A DNA stretch of 64,000 nt, from assembly GCA_018399495.1 (NCBI GenBank), contig JAGYOG010000008.1:22859-86858 (forward strand), in the 5' to 3' direction. Source of the stretch: Sphaerochaeta sp. Lineage in GTDB: Bacteria > Spirochaetota > Spirochaetia > Sphaerochaetales > Sphaerochaetaceae. The translations under genes and the position numbers were made by a program. Position 1 is the stretch's first letter. Every line of letters begins with the position of its first letter. The notes below the pieces were generated by a model. The model ran no database searches and was not told the DNA's origin. It was given only the letters and a program-made list of their open reading frames with translations. This document shows, in pieces, positions 43,743 to 52,810 of the stretch.

Positions 43743-45029
43743 ATGGAAAAGTTTTTCAAGCTCAAAGAACGAAAAACGACCGTCAAGACTGAAGTTATGG
43801 CAGGCCTTACCACCTTTTTAACCATGGCTTACATTCTTGCCGTCAACCCCGGCATCCTTTCCGAATCCGGAATGGACTTCTCCAAAGTATTTGCTGCAAC
43901 TGCAATTGCTGCATCAATCGCAACGTTGGTAATGGCTCTCTTGGCCAATCTACCATTCGCACTCGCCCCAGGCATGGGACTGAACGCCTTCCTTACCTAC
44001 ACAGTCGTTTTCGGTATGGGATACACTTGGCAGTTCGCCCTGACGGCAGTTTTTGCTGAAGGTATCATTTTCCTAATCCTCACCGCTGCCAATATCCGTG
44101 AGGCAATTGTCAATAGCATCCCAGCAAACCTGAAACGAGCAATTGGTGTTGGTATCGGTCTCTTCATCGCCTTCATTGGTATGCAGAACGCCGGGATTAT
44201 TGTTGACGGAGCTACGTTAGTTGCTTTGAATGCTGACTGGTTCAAGGGAGCTCCTGGCCTTGCCATGATTGGTCTGGTCATTACCGGCATCCTCTTGGCT
44301 CATAAGGTAAATGGCGCCCTTTTGATTGGTATTATTGTTACCACTATCATCGGCATTCCATTTGGGGTTACCGCCTATGCTGGTGGTTCTTACCTTCCTC
44401 CAGCCCCTTACTTCTTTCCATTCGAATTCTCAAGCATCTTGAGTGTTGACTTCATCGTTGTTGTTTTCACTTTCTTGTTTGTTGATATGTTCGATACCGT
44501 TGGAACCTTGATCGGTTGTGCTACCAAGGCTGATATGATTCAGGATGATGGATCTATCCCCAACTGTAAGGAAGCTCTTTTCGCTGATGCAATTGGAACC
44601 ACCGCAGGTGCAATCCTCGGAACTTCCACCGTCACCACATTTGTTGAATCTTCCAGTGGTGTTGTTGAAGGTGGCAGAACCGGTTTGACCGCATTGACCG
44701 TTGCTATTCTCTTTGCACTCTCCTTGTTCCTCGAACCGTTGTTCGGCTCTATTCCTAGTGCAGCTACTGCACCTGCCCTGATCATTGTTGGTGTTATGAT
44801 GATGAGTCCAGTCAAGGATATCGAGTGGGACGATATGACCGAAGCTATCCCGGCATTCCTGACCATGATCTTCATGATTGTAGCCTACAGTATTGCCGAT
44901 GGTATCATGTTCGGTATTCTTTCCTTCGTATTGCTCAAGCTCTTCACCAAGAAGACCAAAGACATTTCAAAGATGACTTGGGTTGTTTTCGGGTTGTTCA
45001 TTATAAAGATTATTTTCGGCGCCCTCTAA
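43743..45029 (+). CDS. Purine permease, NCS2/AzgA type (guanine/hypoxanthine)
   Basis: A 428-residue membrane transporter of the AzgA branch. FFKLKERKTTVKTEVMAGLTTFLTMAYILAVNPGIL is the conserved start; NLPFALAPGMGLNAFLTYTVVF and FVDMFDTVGTLIGCATKADM follow. GTTAGAILGTSTVTTFVESSSGVVEGGRTGLTAL is the substrate-site helix. Proteins of this branch import adenine, guanine or hypoxanthine. ATG 43743 has AAGGAG upstream. It diverges from adenine deaminase, as in other purine salvage loci. A terminator follows. Confidence 0.93.
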   Translation: MEKFFKLKERKTTVKTEVMAGLTTFLTMAYILAVNPGILSESGMDFSKVFAATAIAASIATLVMALLANLPFALAPGMGLNAFLTYTVVFGMGYTWQFALTAVFAEGIIFLILTAANIREAIVNSIPANLKRAIGVGIGLFIAFIGMQNAGIIVDGATLVALNADWFKGAPGLAMIGLVITGILLAHKVNGALLIGIIVTTIIGIPFGVTAYAGGSYLPPAPYFFPFEFSSILSVDFIVVVFTFLFVDMFDTVGTLIGCATKADMIQDDGSIPNCKEALFADAIGTTAGAILGTSTVTTFVESSSGVVEGGRTGLTALTVAILFALSLFLEPLFGSIPSAATAPALIIVGVMMMSPVKDIEWDDMTEAIPAFLTMIFMIVAYSIADGIMFGILSFVLLKLFTKKTKDISKMTWVVFGLFIIKIIFGAL

Positions 45030-45050
45030 GAGCTTTTACTCTGTTCTTAT

Positions 45051-45085
45051 GGACCTCCTTTTGTTGGGAGGTCCTATTTTTATTT
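45051..45085 (+). terminator. Terminator after the purine permease gene
   Basis: Perfect 8-bp stem GGACCTCC/GGAGGTCC, 8-base loop, tail TATTTTTATTT. Confidence 0.85.
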
Positions 45086-45138
45086 ACTACACATCCCTCA
45101 ATTTCTACGATACAATAGCATTCGTTGAGGAGAATCAT

Positions 45139-46143
45139 ATGCGCGCGAACATGATGCGATTGGATACTGATAAAATGTATTTGGTTACCGGAGCGGCCGG
45201 TTTCATCGGCTTTCATCTTACCAAACGATTACTTGGCCTTGGATGTACCGTCATTGGCGTAGATAATCTGAATGACTATTACGAGGTTACACTCAAGGAA
45301 GAACGACTTAGGATGCTGGCTTGTGAACAATTCATCTTCTACAAAGTCGATCTTGCTGACAGGAACGAACTTGATGCAATCTTTACCCGTCACAAAGTAA
45401 CCCATGTCATCAACCTTGCTGCGCAGGCGGGGGTGAGGTACAGCATCGACAACCCGTATGCGTATCTGCAATCGAATCTTGTGGGATTCCTCAATATCCT
45501 TGAATGCTGTCGCCATCACGCAGTAGAACATTTGGTGTATGCCAGCAGTAGTTCCGTTTATGGTTTGAACAGCAAGATCCCCTACTCTACCAGTGACAAG
45601 GTAGACAATCCTGTAAGCCTCTATGCAGCTACTAAGAAGTCAAATGAGCTGATGGCTCACGCATATACACATCTCTATCACATTCCCACTACAGGACTCA
45701 GATTCTTCACAGTCTACGGTCCCTATGGAAGACCGGATATGGCATACTTCTCATTCAGCAAGCGGATTATGGAAGGGAAAAGCATCAAGGTATTCAACAA
45801 CGGGGATATGTGGCGTGATTTTACCTATGTTGATGACATCATTACGGCCCTGGAGAACATCATCCCCAATGTTCCTGAAGAGAATAAAGCGAAGGACCGG
45901 TACAAGGTCTACAACATCGGCAACAACAAGCCGGTCAGATTACAGCAGTTTATAGAAACTTTGGAGCAGTGCCTTGGAAAGGACGCAGAAAAAGAGTATC
46001 TTCCAATGCAACCTGGGGATGTGTATCAGACCTATGCTGATATCACTGACTTGATGGCAGATTTTGATTTCAGACCCAACACACCTCTTAAACAAGGACT
46101 TGAGGCATTCGTCTCCTGGTTCAAGCCATACTATGGGTATTAG
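45139..46143 (+). CDS. NAD-dependent epimerase, UDP-glucuronate 4-epimerase family
   Basis: A 334-residue short-chain dehydrogenase-fold epimerase. VTGAAGFIGFHLTKRLL is the NAD loop; LAAQAGVRYSIDNPYAYLQSNLVGFLNILE, YASSSSVYGLNSKIPY, SLYAATKKSNELMAHAY (YxxxK) and GLRFFTVYGPYGRPDMAYFSFSK match UDP-glucuronate 4-epimerases of the CapI/LspL group. It would supply galacturonate units for surface glycans. ATG 45139 has GAGGAG six bases upstream. It is not obviously related to its purine neighbours. Confidence 0.9.
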   Translation: MRANMMRLDTDKMYLVTGAAGFIGFHLTKRLLGLGCTVIGVDNLNDYYEVTLKEERLRMLACEQFIFYKVDLADRNELDAIFTRHKVTHVINLAAQAGVRYSIDNPYAYLQSNLVGFLNILECCRHHAVEHLVYASSSSVYGLNSKIPYSTSDKVDNPVSLYAATKKSNELMAHAYTHLYHIPTTGLRFFTVYGPYGRPDMAYFSFSKRIMEGKSIKVFNNGDMWRDFTYVDDIITALENIIPNVPEENKAKDRYKVYNIGNNKPVRLQQFIETLEQCLGKDAEKEYLPMQPGDVYQTYADITDLMADFDFRPNTPLKQGLEAFVSWFKPYYGY

Positions 46144-46150
46144 AAACACC

Positions 46151-47362
46151 ATGTATGATGTGGTTATAATTGGCGGTGGAGCCGCAGGGCTGTTTCTTGC
46201 GGCAAATCTTTCCACTTCGAATGCATTGCTGCTCGAACACACGGAATCAGCAGGTAAGAAACTTCTGATAGCCGGTGGAAGTATGTGTAATCTTACCAAC
46301 ACCCAACCGACCCAGGAGTTTCTGCAACACTATGGCAGTAGAGCCCAACGTAATTTCCTTCTCCCTTCCTTCCAAGCATTTCCCCCTTCAGCACTCATGC
46401 AATGGTTCGAATCCAGAGGGGTTCCTCTTGTAGTCAGGGAGGATGGGAAGGTATTCCCAGCTTCACTGGATGCTCTTGAGATCAGGGATGTATTGGTGAA
46501 AGAAAGCAAAGCTGCAATTCAGTACAACTCCAAGATCTCTTCCATCATCCGAGATGGAGAATTCTTTAGTGTGCAAACCGAAAGTGGAGCATTTGTGTGT
46601 AGGAATCTCGTGTTGGCGACAGGAGGTATGAGCTATCCAATGACGGGAAGTGACGGAAGCGGTTATTCCCTTGCCAAAGCACTTGGTCACTCCATCGTCG
46701 CCCCGAAACCTGCTCTTGCCGCGATTTCAGTGGAAGAGTATCGTTGGACACACCTCGCAGGCAACTCAGTCCGTTCTACTTATGCAGAATTCCATCACGC
46801 TGGAGAAAACAAACGGTTTCTGCAAGCAAGTGGAGATATTCTTTTTACCCACGACGGACTTTCAGGTCCCTTGATCCTTACCTCCAGCCGAGAGCTTAAG
46901 GCAGGGGATTCCATCTTGTTCTCCTTATTGCCAATGGAGAACAAGATACAGGTTCAGGAACAATTGCTTGCTCTCCTCTCCTCCCAACCCAAGAAGCAGG
47001 TTTCTACCATTCTCAAGAAAGCTGGTCTTGTAGCTTCCCTTGCCCAGCAGGTGGTAGGGGAACTGGCTCTTGATCCTACCAGCACCCCCGCCCATCTCAA
47101 CAAGCAGCAACGGCAGAACCTCATCAAAGCGGTTACAGAGAAACGGTTCATCATCAAGGGAATTAAGGGTTTCAATGCTGCAATGGTCACCTCAGGGGGA
47201 GTAACTCTCAAGGAGGTGGAGAGAGGTACTATGGAATCAAAAGTAACGAGTCATCTTTACTTCTGTGGTGAAGTATTGGATGTAGATGGACAGAGTGGAG
47301 GCTACAACCTTCAAGCGGCGTTTTCCACAGCACACTGTATTGCTGAACACATACAACGATAG
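46151..47362 (+). CDS. FAD-dependent oxidoreductase, HI0933 (BaiN-like) family
   Basis: A 403-residue flavoprotein. YDVVIIGGGAAGLFLAANL is the FAD loop, SAGKKLLIAGGSMCNLTN is the HI0933 family signature, and GGMSYPMTGSDGSGYSLAKALGHS and FCGEVLDVDGQSGGYNLQAAFSTA follow. The reaction is unknown in most members. ATG 46133 is a possible alternative start; neither has a strong site. Confidence 0.9.
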   Translation: MYDVVIIGGGAAGLFLAANLSTSNALLLEHTESAGKKLLIAGGSMCNLTNTQPTQEFLQHYGSRAQRNFLLPSFQAFPPSALMQWFESRGVPLVVREDGKVFPASLDALEIRDVLVKESKAAIQYNSKISSIIRDGEFFSVQTESGAFVCRNLVLATGGMSYPMTGSDGSGYSLAKALGHSIVAPKPALAAISVEEYRWTHLAGNSVRSTYAEFHHAGENKRFLQASGDILFTHDGLSGPLILTSSRELKAGDSILFSLLPMENKIQVQEQLLALLSSQPKKQVSTILKKAGLVASLAQQVVGELALDPTSTPAHLNKQQRQNLIKAVTEKRFIIKGIKGFNAAMVTSGGVTLKEVERGTMESKVTSHLYFCGEVLDVDGQSGGYNLQAAFSTAHCIAEHIQR

Positions 47363-47371
47363 TGAGAATAT

Positions 47372-47731
47372 ATGCAATTTCTTTGGACAACCATAACCGT
47401 AGGGAATATGGAAGAGAGTCTTGCATTCTATCAGGAAGTACTCTCACTACCGATAGCAAACAGGATGCAAACACCTGCCGCTGAGATTGTGTTTTTGGGA
47501 GATGGGGAAACAAAGATTGAGTTGATCCATCACCAAGGGGAGAAGACCTCACCCATAGGGAAGAATATCAGTATCGGTCTGAGTGTTGAGAATCTTGATG
47601 ATCACATGGCAATGCTCAAGGAGAAGGGCATTCCGATTGCAGAAGGCCCATTCTTTCCAAATCCTTCAATCCGGTTCTGTTTTGTACATGACCCAAATGG
47701 AGTTAGTGTTCAGTTTGCAGAACGTCGCTGA
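47372..47731 (+). CDS. VOC-family (glyoxalase/bleomycin resistance fold) protein
   Basis: A 119-residue single VOC domain. It starts with MQFLWTTITVGNMEESLAFYQEVLSLPI and ends with FVHDPNGVSVQFAE, the typical last metal-binding Glu strand. The early metal His is replaced by Thr (TTITV), so metal binding is uncertain. Substrate unknown. It follows the flavoprotein gene by 9 nt. Confidence 0.85.
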   Translation: MQFLWTTITVGNMEESLAFYQEVLSLPIANRMQTPAAEIVFLGDGETKIELIHHQGEKTSPIGKNISIGLSVENLDDHMAMLKEKGIPIAEGPFFPNPSIRFCFVHDPNGVSVQFAERR

Positions 47732-47736
47732 TATAG

Positions 47737-47765
47737 TTTGAGCCGGGATTAAATCCCGGCTCAAA
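47737..47765. terminator. Long palindrome between convergent genes
   Basis: TTTGAGCCGGGATT-A-AATCCCGGCTCAAA, a 14-bp perfect stem between the VOC gene and the end of ygeW. No long U-tract follows on either strand, so it may act as a bidirectional terminator or as a 3'-end stabiliser. Confidence 0.5.
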
Positions 47766-47791
47766 AACTCTAAACAATTTCGAAATGCTTA

Positions 47792-48991
47792 CTACTTGAT
47801 GCGCTTTACAGCATCCTCAAGCAGTTCTTCCAGTTTTGCAGAAGGATTCTGGAACTTGGCAAGGAAGATCATGGCAGCAATGACGTACGGTTTGTAACTG
47901 GCTTCCTTGTACAGGGGAACCAGGTACCGGTCAAATACGGATGCTTCAACCTCACCTTCCTTACAGGAGAGACCAGTGATGTCGGCGGGTAGGCAGTGCA
48001 TATAGAGAGCCTTTCCGTCCTTGGTGGTCTTCATCAGATCTTCAGTACAGGTCCAATCCTTGAATTTGGCGTTGTTTACCAAGCAGCTCTGCTCAAGTGC
48101 CTTCAAGGCCTCTTGGTCACCCTGCTCAACAATCTTGGTTCTCTCTTCCATGACAGCGAAGGGAGCCCAGCTCTTGGGATAGACAACATCAGCATCCTTA
48201 AATGCTTCAGCCATCGATTCAACGCGCTTGTATGAACCTCCACTCTTTTTAGCGTTCTCTTCTGCTACCTCTTCAACATCAGCCATTACATTGTACCCTT
48301 CTGGATGGGCAAGTACGACATCCATGCCAAAACGGGTGAACAGACCAATAATGCCCTGGGGAACAGAAAGCGGCTTACCATAGGAAGGACTATAAGCCCA
48401 AGTCATGGCAACTTTCTTACCCTTGAGGTTTTCAACGCCACCAAAGTGGTTAATGACATGCAACATGTCAGCCATACTCTGGGTAGGGTGATCGATATCA
48501 CACTGGAGATTGACCAAGGTAGGCCTCTGTTCAAGGACACCATCGTCATATCCATCCTGTACAGCCTCGGCAACATTCTTCATGTACGTATGCCCCTTGC
48601 CGATGAACATGTCATCACGGATACCAATAACATCAGCCATGAAGCTGATCATGTTGGCTGTCTCACGAACAGTCTCGCCATGGGCAATCTGACTGGTCTT
48701 CTCATCCAGGTCCTGAACCTCTAGGCCCAGCAGATTACAAGCACTTGCAAAGCTGAAACGTGTTCTTGTGGAGTTATCACGGAAAACGGAGATTCCCAGT
48801 CCACTGTCGAACACCTTGGTGGAAATATTGTTCTCGCGCAATGCACGAAGCACTTCTGCTACCTGAAATACAGCAGCAATTTCGTCATCACTCTCTTTCC
48901 AAGTGTGGAAAAAGTCATTGAGATACATGTTGTCAGTTTTGAGGGTTTTAAGTTCCTCGATCATCTGTTTGATTGTGGCTTTGTCCTTCAT
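47792..48991 (-). CDS. ygeW: YgeW-family carbamoyltransferase
   Basis: A 399-residue knotted carbamoyltransferase of the YgeW group, longer than ornithine carbamoyltransferase. FRDNSTRTRFSF binds carbamoyl phosphate, DIDHPTQSMADMLHVINHFGG follows, and MHCLPADITG is the HCLP motif. In purine and urate catabolism clusters it is thought to act on a ureido intermediate (2,3-diureidopropionate-derived). ATG 48991 has GGAGG about nine bases upstream. It has its own promoter with two control elements. Confidence 0.9.
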   Translation of the reverse strand: MKDKATIKQMIEELKTLKTDNMYLNDFFHTWKESDDEIAAVFQVAEVLRALRENNISTKVFDSGLGISVFRDNSTRTRFSFASACNLLGLEVQDLDEKTSQIAHGETVRETANMISFMADVIGIRDDMFIGKGHTYMKNVAEAVQDGYDDGVLEQRPTLVNLQCDIDHPTQSMADMLHVINHFGGVENLKGKKVAMTWAYSPSYGKPLSVPQGIIGLFTRFGMDVVLAHPEGYNVMADVEEVAEENAKKSGGSYKRVESMAEAFKDADVVYPKSWAPFAVMEERTKIVEQGDQEALKALEQSCLVNNAKFKDWTCTEDLMKTTKDGKALYMHCLPADITGLSCKEGEVEASVFDRYLVPLYKEASYKPYVIAAMIFLAKFQNPSAKLEELLEDAVKRIK

Positions 48992-49031
48992 GTGGGGGAA
49001 CCTCCGTAAGTTTTGAATCATAATAAATCCA

Positions 49032-49067
49032 GACAATGGCACTATACCATGGTGGTACACCATTGTC
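49032..49067. promoter_or_regulatory. Dyad operator over the ygeW promoter
   Basis: GACAATGG (49032-49039), ACCATGGT (49046-49053) and CCATTGTC (49060-49067) share one centre of symmetry at 49049.5. The element overlaps the predicted -35, spacer, -10 and start site. Confidence 0.5.
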
Positions 49068-49069
49068 CA
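49041..49069 (-). promoter_or_regulatory. Predicted promoter of ygeW
   Basis: Minus strand: -35 TGGACA (49064-49069), 17-bp spacer, -10 TATAGT (49041-49046). Confidence 0.6.
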
Positions 49070-49076
49070 GATTTAT

Positions 49077-49092
49077 GTTGCAGTTTGTTGCA
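49077..49092. promoter_or_regulatory. GCAAC-N5-GCAAC box, ygeW
   Basis: On the minus strand TGCAAC-AAACT-GCAAC (49092 to 49077). It lies just upstream of the -35, with 30 bp between box and -10, the same as at ygfK; this is an activator-type position. Confidence 0.6.
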
Positions 49093-49100
49093 AAATTAAC

Positions 49101-51980
49101 TTAAATCTTGCCAAGCTCCTTCAAGATCTTCTCTGGAGAGAACGGCCAACTGCGCATCCAAACTCCTACTGCATCGTGTATTGCGATAGCTAGTGCGGGA
49201 GCTGCTCCGTTGGTCGCAATCTCACTGATGGATTTGGCACCATAGGGGCCTACCTCATCATTGATATCAATCAAGACCGCTTTGAAATCCTCAGGTTGTT
49301 CATTAATCATGGGGACTCCATACTCACTCAGTGTTGGGTTGATACACACCCCATTCTCATCCAACAACATCTGCTCATAGAGCGAATGTCCGAGGGACTT
49401 CAAGGCTGCACCATACATTTGACAGAGAGCCAACTCCGGGTTGATCGGGGTACCGGCATCCTGCAGAGCGTAGTACTTCTGTACCTTGACCTGTCCCGTT
49501 CTGATGTTCACCGCAGCTTGCACGAAGTGAACACCATAGGGGATGGAGTTATGGTTGGTTGTAAAGGAACCCTTCCCCATCACCTGACCGCGACCGGTAC
49601 CGGTAAGTGCATCATGACTAAGTTTGGCATAATCAAGTGTCTTGCCACTCTTGGTGCTGTATACCTCACCAGGAGAACGGAGAATCAAGTCATCTGCATT
49701 CTCTCCCATTTGGTAGGCAGCTTCATCAAGCAAGTTTTTCTTCAAGTCCTGCGCAGCCTTATAGCTGGCACCACCACTGAAGTAGGTTCCGCTGGATGCA
49801 TAGGCACCAGTGTCAAAGGTACAGCTGTCGGTATCACCACTGGTGACTGTTACCCTTTCCAAAGGTACGCAGAAGGCTTCACTGATCATTTTCGCACTAA
49901 TGGTATCCAGGCCAGTACCCAAATCGGCACCACCACTGAAGATCTGGAACGTTCCATCGGTCAGCAGTTTTGCCCATGCATTGGAGTGATCGAGTCCTGG
50001 CAGGCCACTTCCCTGTTGAATCATGGCAAATCCCTTGCCGACTTTCCAGTCGGGGTCCTTGGAATCAACCTTCTTGCCCCACTTGATCATCTTCGCACCC
50101 TGGGTAAGCGCCTGTTCCAGTCCACAGGAACCGACAGGAACAACAGTACCTTCACGACCTTCACCAAGGCCCTTGAGAATCTCAAGCATATAGCCCGGTT
50201 CGACCTTGTTCTTCATAGCCATGTCGTAGTAATCAACTCCCAACTTGGCTGCAAGCTCTGCCATACAAACCATCAAAGAGTAGGTGCCTTTAGGTGCTCC
50301 ATAGCCCTGATAGGCTCCTGTAGGAGGAATATTTGTGTAATAGGTGATTACATCAAATTTCATATTGTCACACTTGAGCAAAGGAAGGGTCTTACTACAA
50401 GCATTCATCGGAACGGTAAGACAGTGATTGCCGTACGGACCGGTATTGGCCCTAACATCCATATAAACGGCTGTAATCGTACCATCCTTCTTTCCGCCCA
50501 TCTTGACTGTCATACGCATTGGGTGACGGGTTGAGTTCGCAATAAACTCTTCCTCACGGGTATTGCGGTAGTAGATTGGTTTGCCGGTAACCCAAGTGGC
50601 ATACCCTACCAGATCCTCAACCAAGATATCCTGCTTGCTGCCGTAACCACCACCGACTCGTTCCTTGATGATTCGTATTTTGTTCTCAGGAATCTGAGTG
50701 ACCCAAGAGACAATCCTTCTCACATGGTAGGGAACCTGGGTGGATGCGTGGATGACCAATCTTCCCCCATCAATCCTTGCATAGGCAAGGTGTGGCTCAA
50801 GGGGAGTACATTGAATCTGGCTGGTCTGGTAGGTCCTTTCGACCACCGCATCAGCTTCCTTGAAACCTTTCTCTACATCTCCGATCTGCCCATGGGCGGC
50901 GGAGGCAATATTCCTTCTGATATCACCGTGGAGTGGGAATTGGTAAACAACCTTACCATCTCTGGGATCGGCATCCTTGTTGTACTCTTCCAAGTTCTCA
51001 GGAGCACCACTGCGGTACTCTACAACCCCATTATGGACTCGAGGTGCACCCTCTTCCATTGCTTCCTCAACAGTGAATACCGGTTTGAGAACCTCATATT
51101 CCACCTTGATTGCATCACGAGCAGCAACTGCCTGCTCATAGGTCTCTGCAACGATTGCTGCTACGCGGTCTCCAACATGGCGAACCTTGCGGTTGAGCAA
51201 CCTTCGGTCATGTGGACTGGGCTCTGGATTTCCCTGTCCTGCCTGCATGTAACATACGTCGGGACAGTTCTCATGGGTTATGATGGTAACTATACCTTCC
51301 ATAGCCAATGCTTTCTTGGTATCAATTTTCTTGATGTAGGCGTGGGCATACGGACTGCGGAGGATTACCATTGTATGATATCCTGATAATACTCTGTCCT
51401 CAACAAAGCTAGCTTCACCTGCGACCAGTTGCGGTCCATCGACCTTTCCCTTTGGCTTTCCAACATAGGTCAGCTCATCTCTGAAGGTGGGGGAAATTTC
51501 GCTCGTGTAAGATCCACTCTGCATTTTTTCCAGCGCCAGCTTTACAGCTAGGTAATAGTGTTCATATCCCGCATCACGAATGAAGATACCACTGAGCACC
51601 TGACTGATTTGTTCCTTGGTAGGATTTTTCTCATGTTCGAGCAACCAAGTCAGGAGCAAGGCAGCAGCAGGTGCATTATAAGCACTCTGCACTAATCCTG
51701 CATCAATCATAGCTTGCTGGACCACATTCAGATTCCGACTGGTACCCATTGATTCAGCTGTCTTGATTTCAGCGCCATCAGCTTGGGCAGCGAGCATCAA
51801 ATTGGCATAGACAGGAACGTCATTGAAAATAACGGTATCACTGCCTGCGAAGCCTTCTTTATCATCACTGTCACGGACACTGGTGTATCCCAGTCGAACA
51901 AGCAATTCACGCAAGCTTTCCGACTGTTCATAGGATACTGTATGTTTTTTACCGTTTACGGTACAAATAATTGTGTTCAT
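49101..51980 (-). CDS. xdhD: Molybdenum hydroxylase, XdhD type
   Basis: A 959-residue protein aligned throughout to E. coli XdhD, a putative hypoxanthine/xanthine oxidase. Residues 1-160 keep the fold of a [2Fe-2S] ferredoxin domain, but the cluster cysteines are gone: 'QCGFCTPG' is QSAYNAPA and 'GNLCRCTGY' is GIFIRDAGY. The molybdopterin domain follows, with VGKPKGKVDGPQLVAGEASFVEDR, ERVGGGYGSKQD, ANTGPYGNH, GAYQGYGAPKG and GPYGAKSISE, in which E920 is the probable active-site glutamate. A molybdenum cofactor, possibly with selenium as in the SDMH group, is inferred. ATGA overlap with ygfM. Confidence 0.88.
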   Translation of the reverse strand: MNTIICTVNGKKHTVSYEQSESLRELLVRLGYTSVRDSDDKEGFAGSDTVIFNDVPVYANLMLAAQADGAEIKTAESMGTSRNLNVVQQAMIDAGLVQSAYNAPAAALLLTWLLEHEKNPTKEQISQVLSGIFIRDAGYEHYYLAVKLALEKMQSGSYTSEISPTFRDELTYVGKPKGKVDGPQLVAGEASFVEDRVLSGYHTMVILRSPYAHAYIKKIDTKKALAMEGIVTIITHENCPDVCYMQAGQGNPEPSPHDRRLLNRKVRHVGDRVAAIVAETYEQAVAARDAIKVEYEVLKPVFTVEEAMEEGAPRVHNGVVEYRSGAPENLEEYNKDADPRDGKVVYQFPLHGDIRRNIASAAHGQIGDVEKGFKEADAVVERTYQTSQIQCTPLEPHLAYARIDGGRLVIHASTQVPYHVRRIVSWVTQIPENKIRIIKERVGGGYGSKQDILVEDLVGYATWVTGKPIYYRNTREEEFIANSTRHPMRMTVKMGGKKDGTITAVYMDVRANTGPYGNHCLTVPMNACSKTLPLLKCDNMKFDVITYYTNIPPTGAYQGYGAPKGTYSLMVCMAELAAKLGVDYYDMAMKNKVEPGYMLEILKGLGEGREGTVVPVGSCGLEQALTQGAKMIKWGKKVDSKDPDWKVGKGFAMIQQGSGLPGLDHSNAWAKLLTDGTFQIFSGGADLGTGLDTISAKMISEAFCVPLERVTVTSGDTDSCTFDTGAYASSGTYFSGGASYKAAQDLKKNLLDEAAYQMGENADDLILRSPGEVYSTKSGKTLDYAKLSHDALTGTGRGQVMGKGSFTTNHNSIPYGVHFVQAAVNIRTGQVKVQKYYALQDAGTPINPELALCQMYGAALKSLGHSLYEQMLLDENGVCINPTLSEYGVPMINEQPEDFKAVLIDINDEVGPYGAKSISEIATNGAAPALAIAIHDAVGVWMRSWPFSPEKILKELGKI

Positions 51981-52810
51981 TGTGCACCTCCTTTGAGAAA
52001 TGCAGAGAAGAGTTGCCCCACCCCTTCACTTGCGATATAGCGCTTGTAATCGGAGCTACCAGTCATATCATCCACGACTTCAATGTCATTTCTAACAGCA
52101 AGCTGAACGTCTTCTCTAGTGGTCAATTCCCCGTTCTCGATGGAATTCTCTACCTTCTCGAGCCGTTGCACACCTTTTCCGTATACGGCGACAAACACTC
52201 GTACATGGTCAACAACCTGTTCGCTGTCTTTGGTTGCACTGAATCCAATAGTTACAGCCGCTCGATTCTGACTGCTCATTGCATAACGCTGTGTTCCAAC
52301 AAACCGGTCATCCTTGGAGAGGCTTACAGCTAACAACAAGGTGCCTGCAAACTGCTTGTGATAGGCATGGTATTCGCGGATTGGGATATTGTCTTCGCTG
52401 TACACGCCTTTCTCAGTCAAATTGGCTGTAAGAAGTCGTGCACGACTGGCAAGCAAAGCTGGAGCGAGGTAGCTGTAATCGTTCATCAGGGCAAGATTGC
52501 CTCCGACTGTGGCCATATTCCGTTTGGTAAAGGAACCGCAGAATTGAGATGCTTCCTTGAGCCATGCAGGAACCAGTGGTGAGTCAACCAACTGCTGCAG
52601 TGTCACCATACTCCCAATCTTGATGGTAGATCCTTCATCAGTGATGGTGTCCAAACCAAGCTGGGAAAGACTAATGGCAGTCTGTCCCTCAACGGTTGAA
52701 TGAAGACGGTTGATTTCCGTCCCCCCGGCATAAAAAACGCTCTTTACATTGGAACGCTTCTTGTTCAGTGCATCCTCAGTTGTATTTGCTATGAGATATT
52801 CCTGTATCAT
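51977..52810 (-). CDS. ygfM: FAD-binding subunit of molybdenum hydroxylase
   Basis: A 277-residue flavoprotein of the CoxM/YgfM type. FYAGGTEINRLHST and GSFTKRNMATVGGNLAL (family 'RNxATxGGNL') are the FAD contacts. It would take electrons from the XdhD molybdenum centre. Neither it nor XdhD carries visible [2Fe-2S] ligands. ATGA overlaps with both neighbours and an AGGAGG ribosome-binding site indicate a tight operon. Confidence 0.87.
   Translation of the reverse strand: MIQEYLIANTTEDALNKKRSNVKSVFYAGGTEINRLHSTVEGQTAISLSQLGLDTITDEGSTIKIGSMVTLQQLVDSPLVPAWLKEASQFCGSFTKRNMATVGGNLALMNDYSYLAPALLASRARLLTANLTEKGVYSEDNIPIREYHAYHKQFAGTLLLAVSLSKDDRFVGTQRYAMSSQNRAAVTIGFSATKDSEQVVDHVRVFVAVYGKGVQRLEKVENSIENGELTTREDVQLAVRNDIEVVDDMTGSSDYKRYIASEGVGQLFSAFLKGGAQ

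Noticed and set aside
49296..50534. Plus-strand open frame of 412 codons inside xdhD
   Set aside because: It is antisense to a well-matched protein, has no ribosome-binding site and its translation resembles no family.
49101..51980. Selenocysteine codon in xdhD
   Set aside because: The frame is open throughout with no in-frame TGA. Selenium, if used, would be a labile cofactor.
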